NCBI GenBank assembly: GCA_041905525.1
Contig: JAYRKY010000008.1
Coordinates: 104,560-168,559, forward strand
DNA: 64,000 nucleotides
Reading direction: 5' to 3'
Source of the DNA: SHVO01 sp041905525
GTDB lineage: Bacteria > Pseudomonadota > Alphaproteobacteria > Rhodospirillales > Rhodospirillaceae
Both the position numbers and the translations under genes were made by a program. This document shows, one piece after another, positions 55,970 to 64,000 of the stretch. Position 1 is the first letter of the stretch, and each line of letters begins with the position of its first letter. The notes below the pieces were generated by a model. It was not told the origin of the DNA. It ran no database searches and was given only the letters and a program-made list of their open reading frames with translations.

Positions 55970-57883
55970 ATGACCAATCGCCGTTCCCTACTGAAATTGG
56001 GCGCCATCGCGGGGGCCGCGTCGCTGATTCCGCGATGGGCGCGTAGCGCCGCTCCGGGCCTGGTGCGTTCCCTGCCGGTGCTATCCGGACCAGAGATCAA
56101 GCTGACAGTGGGCCATGTGCGCTGGCCGGTCGACGGGCGCGAGGGGCACGCGATCACCGTGAATGGGACAATTCCGGGCCCCCTGATCCGCTTGAAGGAG
56201 GGCGATCACGTGCGCCTTTCCGTCACCAATACCTTGGACGAGGATACCTCGATCCACTGGCACGGCCTGCTCCTGCCGTTCCAGTTCGACGGCGTTCCGG
56301 GCATCAGTTTTCCCGGAATCAAGCCGGGTGAAACCTTCACCTACGAGTTCCCTCTGATTCAGTCGGGGACTTACTGGTACCACAGCCATTCGGGTCTGCA
56401 GGAGCAACTGGGTCACTACGGCCCGCTTGTCATCGATCCGAGGGGAACCGATCCGGTTTCCTTCGATCGCGAGCATGTGGTCGTGCTGTCCGACTACAGC
56501 TTCACGCCGCCGCATACCATTCTGAAGAAGCTCAAGCAGCAGCCAGGTGTCTTCAACTTCCAGAAGCAGACGCTGGCCGATCTGCTGGCGGGCGAGGGGC
56601 TTTCGCTGAAGGAGCGGTTGCACTGGGCCGAGATGCGGATGGATCCGACGGATATCTCCGACGTGACCGGCGCGACCTACACCTACCTCGTGAACGGACA
56701 TGGTCCGGGCGATAATTGGACGGCCTTGTTCAAGCCGGGCGAACGAGTGCGCCTACGGGTCATCAATGCTTCGGCGATGACCAATTTCAACGTGCGTGTG
56801 CCGGGACTGCCGGTGACGGTGGTGCAAGCCGACGGCCAAAATGTGCGGCCTGTCGCGGTGGATGAGTTCCAGATCGCCGTTGCCGAGACCTACGACATCG
56901 TCGTGGGGCCGATGCCCGACCAAGCCTTCACCCTGGTCGCGGAGGCGGTGGACCGCTCCGGCCTCGCGCGCGCGACCCTTACACCGCGCGAAGGGCTGAC
57001 CGCGGCGGTGCCGCCACTGCGGAAGCGGCCGACGGCGACGATGAAAGACATGGGCATGGGCGATATGGACCATGGCGCGGGGACCAGCGTCGATCATGCG
57101 GCCATGGGCCATGGCGCGCCTTCGGCGCCCGCTGCCGACCACGCGAAGATGGACCACTCCAAGATGGATCACGCGGCGATGGGCCACACCATGGCGCCCT
57201 CAACGCCGGTGGATCATGCGCAGATGGACCACGCGCAGATGGATCATTCCAACATGGATCATGCCGCCATGGGGCATATGGCACCCGCACCGCCCGCACC
57301 GGCCGCGCCGGAGAAGGGTCACAGCATGTCGATGCGGGACCCGGCCAACGCGCCGCAGGTGAAGATGGGCCCCGGTGTGCAAAGCATCTCGCCGATGCCG
57401 GTGGACCGGACGGGCGAGCCGGGACAGGGACTGGAGGATGTCGGCCACAAGGTACTCGTCTACACCGATCTGGTGGCGCTGGATCCCAATCCGGATTCAC
57501 GGCCCCCGACACGAACGAAAGAAATCCATCTGACCGGAAACATGGAGCGATTCATGTGGTCCTTCGATGGTGAGAAATTCAGCGAGGTCAAAGCGCCGAT
57601 CCCGTTCCGGCGTAACGAGCGTGTGCGGATCGTGCTGGTGAACGACACGATGATGGCGCACCCGATTCATTTGCACGGGCATTTTTTCGAGGTGGTCAAC
57701 GGCCGTCCCGGACGCCACCCGCGCAAACATACCGTCAACGTCCTTCCGGGCGGGAAGGTGACCCTCGACCTGACCGCGGATGCGCCGGGAGATTGGGCGT
57801 TCCACTGCCACATGATGTTCCATATGCATGCGGGAATGATGCAAGTCGTGAGCGTACGTCCCCTCGAGGATGACGCGTCGTGA
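55970..57883 (+). CDS. copper-resistance multicopper oxidase (CopA/PcoA family)
   Basis: Periplasmic laccase-like enzyme that oxidises Cu(I) to the less toxic Cu(II), 637 aa. A Tat signal is visible (NRRSLLKLGAIAGAASLIPR). The four copper-ligand motifs are present: SIHWHGLLLPF, TYWYHSHSGLQEQ, HPIHLHGHFFEV and WAFHCHMMFHMHAGMMQ. Between domains 2 and 3 is a ~80-residue Met/His/Asp-rich insert (residues ~361-440) with about fourteen MDH/MGH-type units such as KMDHSKMDHAAMGH, a likely copper-collecting loop. The stop overlaps the copB GTG start by 4 nt. Confidence 0.95.
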   Translation: MTNRRSLLKLGAIAGAASLIPRWARSAAPGLVRSLPVLSGPEIKLTVGHVRWPVDGREGHAITVNGTIPGPLIRLKEGDHVRLSVTNTLDEDTSIHWHGLLLPFQFDGVPGISFPGIKPGETFTYEFPLIQSGTYWYHSHSGLQEQLGHYGPLVIDPRGTDPVSFDREHVVVLSDYSFTPPHTILKKLKQQPGVFNFQKQTLADLLAGEGLSLKERLHWAEMRMDPTDISDVTGATYTYLVNGHGPGDNWTALFKPGERVRLRVINASAMTNFNVRVPGLPVTVVQADGQNVRPVAVDEFQIAVAETYDIVVGPMPDQAFTLVAEAVDRSGLARATLTPREGLTAAVPPLRKRPTATMKDMGMGDMDHGAGTSVDHAAMGHGAPSAPAADHAKMDHSKMDHAAMGHTMAPSTPVDHAQMDHAQMDHSNMDHAAMGHMAPAPPAPAAPEKGHSMSMRDPANAPQVKMGPGVQSISPMPVDRTGEPGQGLEDVGHKVLVYTDLVALDPNPDSRPPTRTKEIHLTGNMERFMWSFDGEKFSEVKAPIPFRRNERVRIVLVNDTMMAHPIHLHGHFFEVVNGRPGRHPRKHTVNVLPGGKVTLDLTADAPGDWAFHCHMMFHMHAGMMQVVSVRPLEDDAS

Positions 57884-58743
57884 GAAACCTTGTCCTCGTC
57901 CTGGCGCTGAGCGCCGCGCCCGCGCTAGCCGCGGAAGACCCGCACGCCGGTCATCAAATGCCCGCGCCCGCCGCACCCGTGGATCCGCATGCAGGCCACA
58001 CCATGCCGGCGCCCGAGCTGACCGGCACGGAGCCTTCACCTCCGTCCGACTTTGCGGCCGACAAGATTTTCGGCGCCGCGGCGATGGCCGATGCCCGGCA
58101 CATGCTCCGGCACGAACACGGCGGGCACAGTTTCTCGAAGGTGATGATCGAAGAGCTGGAATACTTCGGCGCGAAAGGCGCCGACGGTTATCGCTGGGAC
58201 GCGGAGGCCTGGGTCGGCGGCGATATCAACCGCGCCGTGCTCAAGACCGAGGGTGAGGGGAATCGCCGCCTGGAGAGCGCGGAGGTGCAAGCATTGTACT
58301 CGCGCGCCATCGGGCCATACTTCGACCTTCAGGCCGGCGTGCGGCATGACATAAAGCCGAACCCGTCGCGCACTTACGCGGTCGTAGGGCTCGAAGGCCT
58401 AGCGCCCTATTGGTTCGAAGTGGATGCGCAGGCCTTTCTTTCGGATAAGGGCGACTTGTTCGCGCGCGTCGTTGGATCTTACGATCAGCTCATTACCCAG
58501 CGTCTTGTCGCTCAACCGCGCGCGGAAGTGAACCTCTCCGCCCAGGACGGGCGGGATGTCGGGGCAGGCCTGTCCGATCTCGATATCGGGCTTCGCCTGC
58601 GTTACGAAATTCGGCGCGAATTTGCGCCCTATATCGGCGTGTCCTACGAGCGTAAGCTCGGGCAGACCGCAGATCTGGCGCGCGCGGCGGGAGAAAGCAT
58701 CGGCGGCGCACGCGTTCTGCTCGGGCTTAGAGCGTGGTTTTAG
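57880..58743 (+). CDS. copB: copper-resistance outer membrane protein CopB
   Basis: Outer membrane beta-barrel protein of the CopB/PcoB family, 287 aa, with a GTG start overlapping the previous stop. After the signal peptide (LVLVLALSAAPALAAEDP) come two copper-binding HAGHQM/HAGHTM elements and then the family domain: ELEYFGAKGADGYRWDAEAWVG, YSRAIGPYFDLQAGVRHD and the C-terminal RREFAPYIGVSYERKLGQTA, ending in the aromatic LRAWF required for barrel assembly. Acts with the multicopper oxidase in periplasmic copper sequestration or export. Confidence 0.94.
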   Translation: MRNLVLVLALSAAPALAAEDPHAGHQMPAPAAPVDPHAGHTMPAPELTGTEPSPPSDFAADKIFGAAAMADARHMLRHEHGGHSFSKVMIEELEYFGAKGADGYRWDAEAWVGGDINRAVLKTEGEGNRRLESAEVQALYSRAIGPYFDLQAGVRHDIKPNPSRTYAVVGLEGLAPYWFEVDAQAFLSDKGDLFARVVGSYDQLITQRLVAQPRAEVNLSAQDGRDVGAGLSDLDIGLRLRYEIRREFAPYIGVSYERKLGQTADLARAAGESIGGARVLLGLRAWF

Positions 58744-58757
58744 GGGAGGGATGGATC

Positions 58758-59111
58758 ATGTCACGGATGGTTTGGACACTCGGCGCGCTGGCGGCGCTTA
58801 TGCTGCCGACACATGCCGAGGCGCATGCGCGCCTGACGACGTCGACGCCGGCGGACAACGGCGCGGTGGCCGCCGACGCCAAAGAACTCACGTTGGTGTT
58901 TGATGAGCTGATTCGCCAAGCCTCATGCACGGCCGTCGACGGGCAGGGGCGTCAGGCGGCGATCCTGGGCTTGGTGCTGCCGGAGCGGGAAAAAGTTCAC
59001 GTTGCGCTGAAAGCGCCCGTCGCCGCCGGCAGCTATGTGCTGAACTGCAGCGTGGCAGGTCCGGACGGCCACCAAGTTCCGGCGACCCTGAAGTTCTCGG
59101 TGGCGAAGTAA
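58758..59111 (+). CDS. copC: periplasmic copper-binding protein CopC
   Basis: Small periplasmic Cu-binding beta-sandwich, 117 aa. After the signal peptide, the mature N-terminus begins near HARLTTSTPADNGAV, with the N-terminal His that helps bind Cu(II); the partner Asp-x-His is in GPDGHQVPATLKF. The ATG at 58758 is preceded by GGGGAGGG at proper spacing. The membrane partner CopD is not encoded next; the convergent bolA stop is 1 nt away, so the operon ends here. Confidence 0.92.
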   Translation: MSRMVWTLGALAALMLPTHAEAHARLTTSTPADNGAVAADAKELTLVFDELIRQASCTAVDGQGRQAAILGLVLPEREKVHVALKAPVAAGSYVLNCSVAGPDGHQVPATLKFSVAK

Positions 59112-59112
59112 A

Positions 59113-59346
59113 CTAGGCCGGGGCCTGCGTGGTGAGGGCGAGTGCGTGCAACTGGCCGCCCATTTTGCCCTTCAGCGCGCCATAGACCATCTGGTGCTGC
59201 TGCACCCTGGATTTGCCCTTGAAGGCCGCGGACGTGACGATGGCGGCGTAATGGTCGCCATCGCCCCGCAGATCCTGAATCTCCACGGTCGCGTCCGGAA
59301 ACGCGTCCTTGATCATCTTCTCGATTTCACTCGCGGCCATCGCCAT
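59113..59346 (-). CDS. bolA: BolA-family Fe-S/redox regulator
   Basis: BolA/IbaG-type protein of 77 aa that pairs with CGFS glutaredoxin to hold a [2Fe-2S] cluster. The ATG at 59346 has TAGGAG 9 nt upstream; ATG 59340 is also possible. Motifs: MIKDAFPDATVEIQDLRGDG, then the conserved AIVTSAAFKGKSRVQQHQMVY with the metal-ligand His, and LHALALTTQAP, where the His is the second ligand. It is the last gene after purL on the minus strand. Its usual neighbour grxD has been separated by 10.6 kb. Confidence 0.95.
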   Translation of the reverse strand: MAMAASEIEKMIKDAFPDATVEIQDLRGDGDHYAAIVTSAAFKGKSRVQQHQMVYGALKGKMGGQLHALALTTQAPA

Positions 59347-59357
59347 GGGGTACGCTC

Positions 59358-61556
59358 CTAGTTCGGGCGCGACATGTATTTCGGGAACCACCCTTCATTG
59401 AGCGTGCGCAGCTCAGCGAGAGTGACGGAACTGCCGCCGAGGACGATCGCCTCACCGCCGGTGATCCCGATCTCCTCGACCGCGACGTTGGCGGCCAGCG
59501 CGGCGGTTTTCACGCCCTCCGCGTCCGAGGCCTTCACAGTGACCACATAGCGGCCCTGGTCTTCCCCGAACAGGCGGGCATGTCCGATCACGCCTTTCAA
59601 CTGCGCGCCGATGCCGCCGCTGATGGCCATCTCGGCCACGGCGACGAGAAGTCCGCCGTCGGAAAGATCGTGGCAGGCCGTGATCTTGCGGCTATGGATC
59701 ATGGCGCGCACGAAGTCGCCGACCGCGCGCTCGTGCTTGAGGTCGACAGGCGGCGGAGCGCCCTTCTCCTGGCCGCAAACTTCGCGCAGGTAGAGCGACT
59801 GGCCGAGCCATCCATTGCCCTGCTGTCCGATCAGAAGGATGTGTTCCTTCTCGTCTTTGAAGGGCACGGTCATCATGGCGTCGAGGTCGTCGATCAGGCC
59901 GACGCCGCCGATGGCGGGGGTCGGCAGGATCGGGTTACCGTCGGTTTCGTTGTAGAGCGACACGTTGCCGGAAATGACCGGGTAGTCGAGTTCCTTGCAG
60001 GCCTCGCCGATGCCTTTGATGGCTTCGACGATCTGCCCCATAATCTCCGGCTTCTGAGGATTGCCGAAGTTGAGGTTGTCGGTGATGGCGAGCGGGCGCC
60101 CGCCGGCGGCGGTGATGTTGCGCCAGGTTTCGGCGACAGCCTGCTTGCCGCCCTCGAGAGGGTCTGCCAGCACATAGCGTGGTGTGACGTCAGTCGAAAT
60201 CGCAAGCCCGCGGTTGGTGCCGTGGATGCGCACGACAGCGGCATCGCCGCCGGGGCGCTGGCACGTGTCCGCCATGACCATGTGATCGTACTGCTCGTAA
60301 ACCCAGCGGCGGCTGGCGAGATCGGGGCAGCCCATGAGAGTCCTGAGCGCGTCGGTCCAAGGCACTTCCTTGACGTCCTTCGCTTCCAAGATGGACTGAC
60401 GCCGCGTCGGCGTCCAAGGCCGGTCGTATTCGGGCGATGCTTGCGCAAGCGGATCGATGGGGAGATCGCACACCACCTCGCCGTGGAACTTCAGGATCAT
60501 CCGTCCGGTGTTGGTCAGATGACCGATCACGGCGAAATCCAGCTCCCACTTCTCGAAGATCGCGCGGGCGATATCTTCCTTGCCCGGCTTCAAGATGATG
60601 AGCATGCGCTCCTGGCTCTCGGAAAGCATCATCTCGTACGGGGTCATGCCCTCTTCGCGCTGGGGCACTTTCTCCATCTCGAGTTCGACACCCATGCCGC
60701 CCTTGGAGGCCATCTCGAAGGACGAGCTGGTCAGGCCGGCGGCGCCCATGTCCTGGATCGACTGGATGGCGTCGGTCGCCATCAGTTCCATACAGGCTTC
60801 GATCAGAAGTTTTTCAGTAAACGGATCGCCGACCTGCACGGTGGGACGCTTTTCCTCGGAGTTCGCGTCGAATTCCGCCGACGCCATGGTGGCGCCGTGA
60901 ATGCCGTCGCGGCCGGTCTTGGAGCCGACGTACACGACGGGGTTCCCCGCGCCCGCGGCGGCGGAGTAGAAAATCTTGTCCTGCTTCGCCAATCCCACCG
61001 TCATGGCGTTGACGAGGATGTTGCCGTTGTAGCTCGGATGGAAGTTCACTTCCCCGCCGACCGTCGGCACCCCTACGCAGTTGCCGTAGCCGGCAATGCC
61101 CGCGACCACCCCGCTGACCAGGTGCCGGGTCTTCGGATGGTCGGGCGAGCCGAACCGCAGCGCGTTCATGTTGGCGATGGGGCGCGCGCCCATGGTGAAG
61201 ACATCGCGCAGGATACCGCCGACGCCGGTCGCGGCGCCCTGGTACGGCTCGATGAAGGACGGATGGTTGTGGCTTTCCATCTTGAAGATGGCGGCCAAGC
61301 CGTCGCCGATGTCGATCACGCCGGCATTTTCGCCCGGGCCGCAGATGACCCACGGCGCGGTGGTCGGCAAGGTCTTGAGCCACTTCTTCGAGGACTTATA
61401 GGAGCAATGCTCGGACCACATGACCGAGAAGATGCCGAGCTCGACCAGGTTCGGCTCACGGCCGCCCAAAACCTCGAGGATCTTCTTGTATTCGTCGTCC
61501 GACAAGCCGTGCGTCTTGATGTCTTCGGCGGTGATCTTGGAAGTCTTGGTGGTCAC
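59358..61556 (-). CDS. purL: phosphoribosylformylglycinamidine synthase subunit PurL
   Basis: Synthetase subunit of the three-part FGAM synthase (PurL-PurQ-PurS), catalysing step four of purine synthesis with ATP and glutamine-derived ammonia. At 732 aa it is the small, alphaproteobacterial/Bacillus-type PurL rather than the fused 1300-aa enzyme. Signature parts: SEHCSYKSSKKWLKTLPTTA (first ~20), GVGGILRDVFTMGARPIA, and LTSSSFEMASKGGMGVELEM. Its start overlaps the purQ stop by 4 nt, so PurQ and PurL are translated as a pair. BolA follows with an 11-nt gap. Confidence 0.97.
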   Translation of the reverse strand: MTTKTSKITAEDIKTHGLSDDEYKKILEVLGGREPNLVELGIFSVMWSEHCSYKSSKKWLKTLPTTAPWVICGPGENAGVIDIGDGLAAIFKMESHNHPSFIEPYQGAATGVGGILRDVFTMGARPIANMNALRFGSPDHPKTRHLVSGVVAGIAGYGNCVGVPTVGGEVNFHPSYNGNILVNAMTVGLAKQDKIFYSAAAGAGNPVVYVGSKTGRDGIHGATMASAEFDANSEEKRPTVQVGDPFTEKLLIEACMELMATDAIQSIQDMGAAGLTSSSFEMASKGGMGVELEMEKVPQREEGMTPYEMMLSESQERMLIILKPGKEDIARAIFEKWELDFAVIGHLTNTGRMILKFHGEVVCDLPIDPLAQASPEYDRPWTPTRRQSILEAKDVKEVPWTDALRTLMGCPDLASRRWVYEQYDHMVMADTCQRPGGDAAVVRIHGTNRGLAISTDVTPRYVLADPLEGGKQAVAETWRNITAAGGRPLAITDNLNFGNPQKPEIMGQIVEAIKGIGEACKELDYPVISGNVSLYNETDGNPILPTPAIGGVGLIDDLDAMMTVPFKDEKEHILLIGQQGNGWLGQSLYLREVCGQEKGAPPPVDLKHERAVGDFVRAMIHSRKITACHDLSDGGLLVAVAEMAISGGIGAQLKGVIGHARLFGEDQGRYVVTVKASDAEGVKTAALAANVAVEEIGITGGEAIVLGGSSVTLAELRTLNEGWFPKYMSRPN

Positions 61557-62242
61557 GCGAGGGTCTCCACGAGCGCATCGAACATGGCGCGGCCATCGGT
61601 ACCGCCCAGCTTCGGGTCGGACAGGCGCTCCGGGTGCGGCATCATGCCGAGGACGGTGCGGGATTTGTTGAACACGCCGGCGATGTTGCGCTGGCTGCCG
61701 TTCGGATTGGCGTCCGGCGTGATTTCGCCGGCCGGTGTCGCATAGCGGAAGGCAATCAGGCCGTCGCCCTCAAGGCGCGAAAGCGTGTCCTCGTCGGCGA
61801 AATAGTTGCCTTCGCCGTGCCCGATCGGGATGCGGATCACCTGGCCCTTTTCGTAGCGGGACGTGAACGCGCTTTGGGAGTCCTCGACGCGAAGATACAC
61901 GTCCTTACAAACGTATCGCAGGCCCGCGTTGCGCATCAGGACGCCGGGCACCAAACCCGCTTCGGCGATGACCTGGAAGCCGTTGCAGATGCCGAGCACG
62001 CGCGTGCCTTTTTCGGCGCGGCGCTTGATCTCGGCCATCACCGGGGAGTGCGCCGCCATGGCGCCGCAGCGCAAATAATCGCCGTAGGAAAAGCCGCCCG
62101 GAACGACGATGAGATCTAGGTCGGGCAGCTCGGTGTCGCGATGCCAAATCATCGCGGTTTTTTTGCCCGTGCTTTGCTCCAGCGCGACGGCGACGTCGCG
62201 ATCGCAATTCGAGCCGGGGAATACGACGACGCCAGCTTTCAT
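61553..62242 (-). CDS. purQ: phosphoribosylformylglycinamidine synthase subunit PurQ
   Basis: Class I glutaminase subunit of FGAM synthase, 229 aa. The nucleophile Cys is in RVLGICNGFQVIAE and the catalytic His-Glu in MMPHPERLSDP. It begins MKAGVVVFPGSNCDRD, the normal N-terminus; the ATG at 62242 shares a base with the purS stop (TAATG). It supplies ammonia to PurL, with PurS as the bridging subunit. Confidence 0.97.
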   Translation of the reverse strand: MKAGVVVFPGSNCDRDVAVALEQSTGKKTAMIWHRDTELPDLDLIVVPGGFSYGDYLRCGAMAAHSPVMAEIKRRAEKGTRVLGICNGFQVIAEAGLVPGVLMRNAGLRYVCKDVYLRVEDSQSAFTSRYEKGQVIRIPIGHGEGNYFADEDTLSRLEGDGLIAFRYATPAGEITPDANPNGSQRNIAGVFNKSRTVLGMMPHPERLSDPKLGGTDGRAMFDALVETLA

Positions 62243-62484
62243 TAGTCGGTCACCTCGACGGTGAAGTTCTCGATCACCGTGTTGGCGAGAAGCTTGCGGC
62301 ACATTTCCTCGACTTCGGCTTTCGCTTTGGCCTTATCGGTGCCGGCGATTTTCAGTTCAATGAACTTGCCTTGACGCACATCGCTGACACCCTTGAAACC
62401 TTGGCCGTGCAGCGCATGTTCGACGGCCTTTCCCTGCGGATCGAGGACGCCGTTTTTCAGGGTGATGTGGACTTTCGCTTTCAA
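62242..62484 (-). CDS. purS: phosphoribosylformylglycinamidine synthase subunit PurS
   Basis: Small bridging subunit (80 aa) needed for the PurL-PurQ complex. KAKVHITLKNGVLDPQGKAV and GVSDVRQGKFIEL are standard PurS motifs. TAATG stop-start overlap with purQ. It lies 50 nt after purC on the same strand. Confidence 0.97.
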   Translation of the reverse strand: MKAKVHITLKNGVLDPQGKAVEHALHGQGFKGVSDVRQGKFIELKIAGTDKAKAKAEVEEMCRKLLANTVIENFTVEVTD

Positions 62485-62534
62485 TCGCGTTCTCCAGAAA
62501 GTTCAGTCCCGGGACTTGCCCGGGACCGTTGTCG

Positions 62535-63302
62535 TTATTGCAGTGTGGACGGGCCCTTGACGTCGGTGGGCCCACTCTCGGGCAGGATCCCGAGGCGCCG
62601 GGCGACTTCCTGATAGGCTTCCTCGATCTGCCCGAGGTCGCGGCGGAAGCGGTCCTTATCCATCTTTTCGTTGGTCTTGGCGTCCCAGAGACGCATGTTG
62701 TCCGGCGACAGTTCGTCGGCCAGGACGACCTGCACGTCGCCGTTCTCGTGGAACAGGCGGCCGAACTCGACCTTGAAGTCGACCAGGCGGATGCCGATGC
62801 CCAGGAAGAGGCCCGCAAGATAGTCGTTGATGCGCAGGCTCATGTTGAGCATTTCATCGATCTCATGGATCGCCGCCCAGCCGAAGCCGGTGATGTGCTC
62901 TTCGGACACCATCGGATCGTCAAGCTGATCGCTTTTGTAATAGTACTCGATGATCGAGCGGGGCAGGCGGGTGCCTTCCGGGATCGCGAAGCGCTTGGAG
63001 ATGGAGCCGGCGGCGATGTTGCGCACGACGACTTCCACCGGAATGATTTCGACTTCCTTCACCAGCTGCTCGCGCATGTTGAGGCGGCGCACGAAGTGAG
63101 TCGGGATCCCGATCTCCTCCAACTTGGTCATCAAATATTCGGAGATGCGGTTATTGAGCACGCCCTTGCCGGTGATCGTGCCCTTCTTCTTGTTATTGAA
63201 CGCCGTCGCGTCGTCTTTGAAGTATTGGACCAGGGTGCCGGGCTCGGGGCCCTCGAAGAGCACTTTGGCTTTGCCTTCGTAAACCTGCTTGCGACGTGCC
63301 AT
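62535..63302 (-). CDS. purC: phosphoribosylaminoimidazole-succinocarboxamide synthase
   Basis: SAICAR synthase, 255 aa, joining CAIR and aspartate with ATP in purine synthesis. Motifs: YEGKAKVLFEGPEPGTLVQY, VVRNIAAGSISKRF and LVDFKVEFGRL. First gene of the minus-strand purC-purS-purQ-purL-bolA operon. The 139-nt gap to the NRDE-family gene upstream would hold the operon promoter; I see no purine riboswitch pattern there. Confidence 0.97.
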   Translation of the reverse strand: MARRKQVYEGKAKVLFEGPEPGTLVQYFKDDATAFNNKKKGTITGKGVLNNRISEYLMTKLEEIGIPTHFVRRLNMREQLVKEVEIIPVEVVVRNIAAGSISKRFAIPEGTRLPRSIIEYYYKSDQLDDPMVSEEHITGFGWAAIHEIDEMLNMSLRINDYLAGLFLGIGIRLVDFKVEFGRLFHENGDVQVVLADELSPDNMRLWDAKTNEKMDKDRFRRDLGQIEEAYQEVARRLGILPESGPTDVKGPSTLQ

Positions 63303-63441
63303 GAATATTTCCTGATGAGTGCGGGCCTACTAGCCCCTGTATTTTCTTGGGGCGGCGTGCCCTGCTTATGGGGTCCTATAGCAGGATGGGTTACGGGCGA
63401 CAACGCAGCCGTTGGCCCTCAGGAAACCCCCTAAAACCGGC

Positions 63442-64000
63442 CTAAACCACCACCGGGGGGACACCGCCGGACATATCCACAGGCCGGAACGGCGCAGACT
63501 CGGGCGGGCCGGCGGCGAACAGCCAGACCGGGCGTACGCGATCCTTGCGGTAAACCTGTTCCGGAGAGGGCAAGGCCAGCAGCGAAGACGAGGATGTGCC
63601 GAACCCGCTGGGCATCTGGAAGCTCATCGACCGCGCTTCGGCGCCGCCGTCGGTGGCCCCGAGCAGACCTCGCCAGCCGTCCCAGTCGCCCTGGTCCGGC
63701 CGCGGAACGGCAGCCGATTCGAACTGCGGCAGGTAATGCGCGATCCGCGCATCCGCTCCGTCGTTGCGATCGAACGCCGTGAACATCGACAGGCCTTCAG
63801 TAATTTTTTGCGTATCGACCCGCGCGCCGGCAACCGAAGCGCGCAGAGCGAGCCAGTAGGCGTCGCGGTTGTCCGCGATGACCAAGTTGAAGGGCCGGTA
63901 GGCAATGGGGTCGAGGTAAGCCAGGGCCTGCGCGGCGTCGGCGGCGTTGGGATGATCCAGGGCCTCAAGCACCAGTTCACCGCGGCTGCGCTTTCCGGGC
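63442..64000 (-). CDS. NRDE/TANGO2-family protein (partial, 5' end outside window)
   Basis: C-terminal ~186 residues of an NRDE/TANGO2-type protein; the reading frame is open to the window end, so the N-terminal NRDE motif is missing from view. Visible: RSRGELVLEALDHPNAADAA, YRPFNLVIADNRDAYWLA and HYLPQFESAAVP, which match the family order. The function is not settled; TANGO2 homologues have been linked to heme or lipid handling. It is on the same strand as, and 139 nt upstream of, purC. Confidence 0.78.
   Translation of the reverse strand, partial: PGKRSRGELVLEALDHPNAADAAQALAYLDPIAYRPFNLVIADNRDAYWLALRASVAGARVDTQKITEGLSMFTAFDRNDGADARIAHYLPQFESAAVPRPDQGDWDGWRGLLGATDGGAEARSMSFQMPSGFGTSSSSLLALPSPEQVYRKDRVRPVWLFAAGPPESAPFRPVDMSGGVPPVVV

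Noticed and set aside
48540..59112. Copper region as a recent mobile island
   Set aside because: No integrase, transposase, tRNA target or flanking direct repeats are visible, and the junction with bolA is 1 nt. Kept only as a synteny observation.
59580..61745. 721-aa plus-strand open frame opposite purL
   Set aside because: Antisense to purL and purQ; the frame is open because of high third-position GC, and the translation is low in hydrophobic order and rich in His, Arg and Asp.
63303..63441. Possible purine riboswitch ahead of purC
   Set aside because: The conserved purine aptamer loops are not visible; the gap shows no convincing structured element.

Overview
The window reads as chromosomal DNA of a GC-rich alphaproteobacterium. 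Support comes from the purC-purS-purQ-purL-bolA run with grxD and rpsD nearby, the Anbu proteasome-like cluster (ATP-grasp, alpha-E, transglutaminase, Anbu), a CarD regulator, and an S4/cold-shock neighbourhood. The genus cannot be fixed from sequence alone; a Rhizomicrobium/Micropepsaceae-like organism is only a guess. Genes are densely packed on both strands. I saw no tRNA, rRNA, CRISPR array, complete insertion sequence or prophage.

Layout. 0.1-6.7 kb: a tripartite RND efflux operon (outer membrane factor, adaptor, pump) with a trailing NUDIX hydrolase. 6.9-27.5 kb: a type I secretion locus. It has a TolC-like outer membrane protein, a 3918-residue secreted protein (N-terminal FecR domain, Gly-Thr linker, six Calx-beta domains, ten copies of an unnamed ~47-residue repeat, a duplicated LamG/LamG/cadherin-like block, a beta-rich stalk, C-terminal RTX repeats), then an opposed GT4 glycosyltransferase and CHASE2 adenylate cyclase, then the ABC exporter, HlyD-type adaptor and a DUF1275 membrane protein. 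27.5-37.3 kb: metabolic and envelope genes (alpha-hydroxy-acid dehydrogenase, ChbG-type deacetylase with a GT2 glycosyltransferase, DUF4153 membrane protein, ettA, GFA-family protein, two secreted proteins including an HtrA-like protease). 37.5-42.4 kb: the Anbu cluster followed by a TrmJ-type tRNA methyltransferase. 42.4-48.5 kb: a SPINDLY/OGT-like TPR glycosyltransferase, a cold-shock gene, carD, a DUF2975/XRE regulator pair, rpsD, an unknown exported protein and grxD.

48.6-59.1 kb: an accessory stretch between grxD and bolA. It has a TetR/GST pair with a 32-nt palindromic operator, a single-domain response regulator, exported beta-propeller, SRPBCC and molybdopterin-fold proteins, and a copper module (CsoR, CopA P-type ATPase, multicopper oxidase, CopB, CopC) with two palindromic CsoR-type operators. 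59.1-64 kb: bolA, purL, purQ, purS, purC on the minus strand, then an NRDE/TANGO2-family gene cut by the window end.

The most interesting system is the type I secretion locus. A cyclic-nucleotide cyclase with an extracytoplasmic CHASE2 sensor, a FecR-bearing giant RTX protein, its exporter and a glycosyltransferase lie together, which suggests a surface adhesin whose display may be tied to envelope sensing and cAMP. This is inference from gene order and domains. Other leads are the ten-copy repeat array, a degenerate ABC signature in the exporter, a structured rpsD leader, and several strong palindromic operators.
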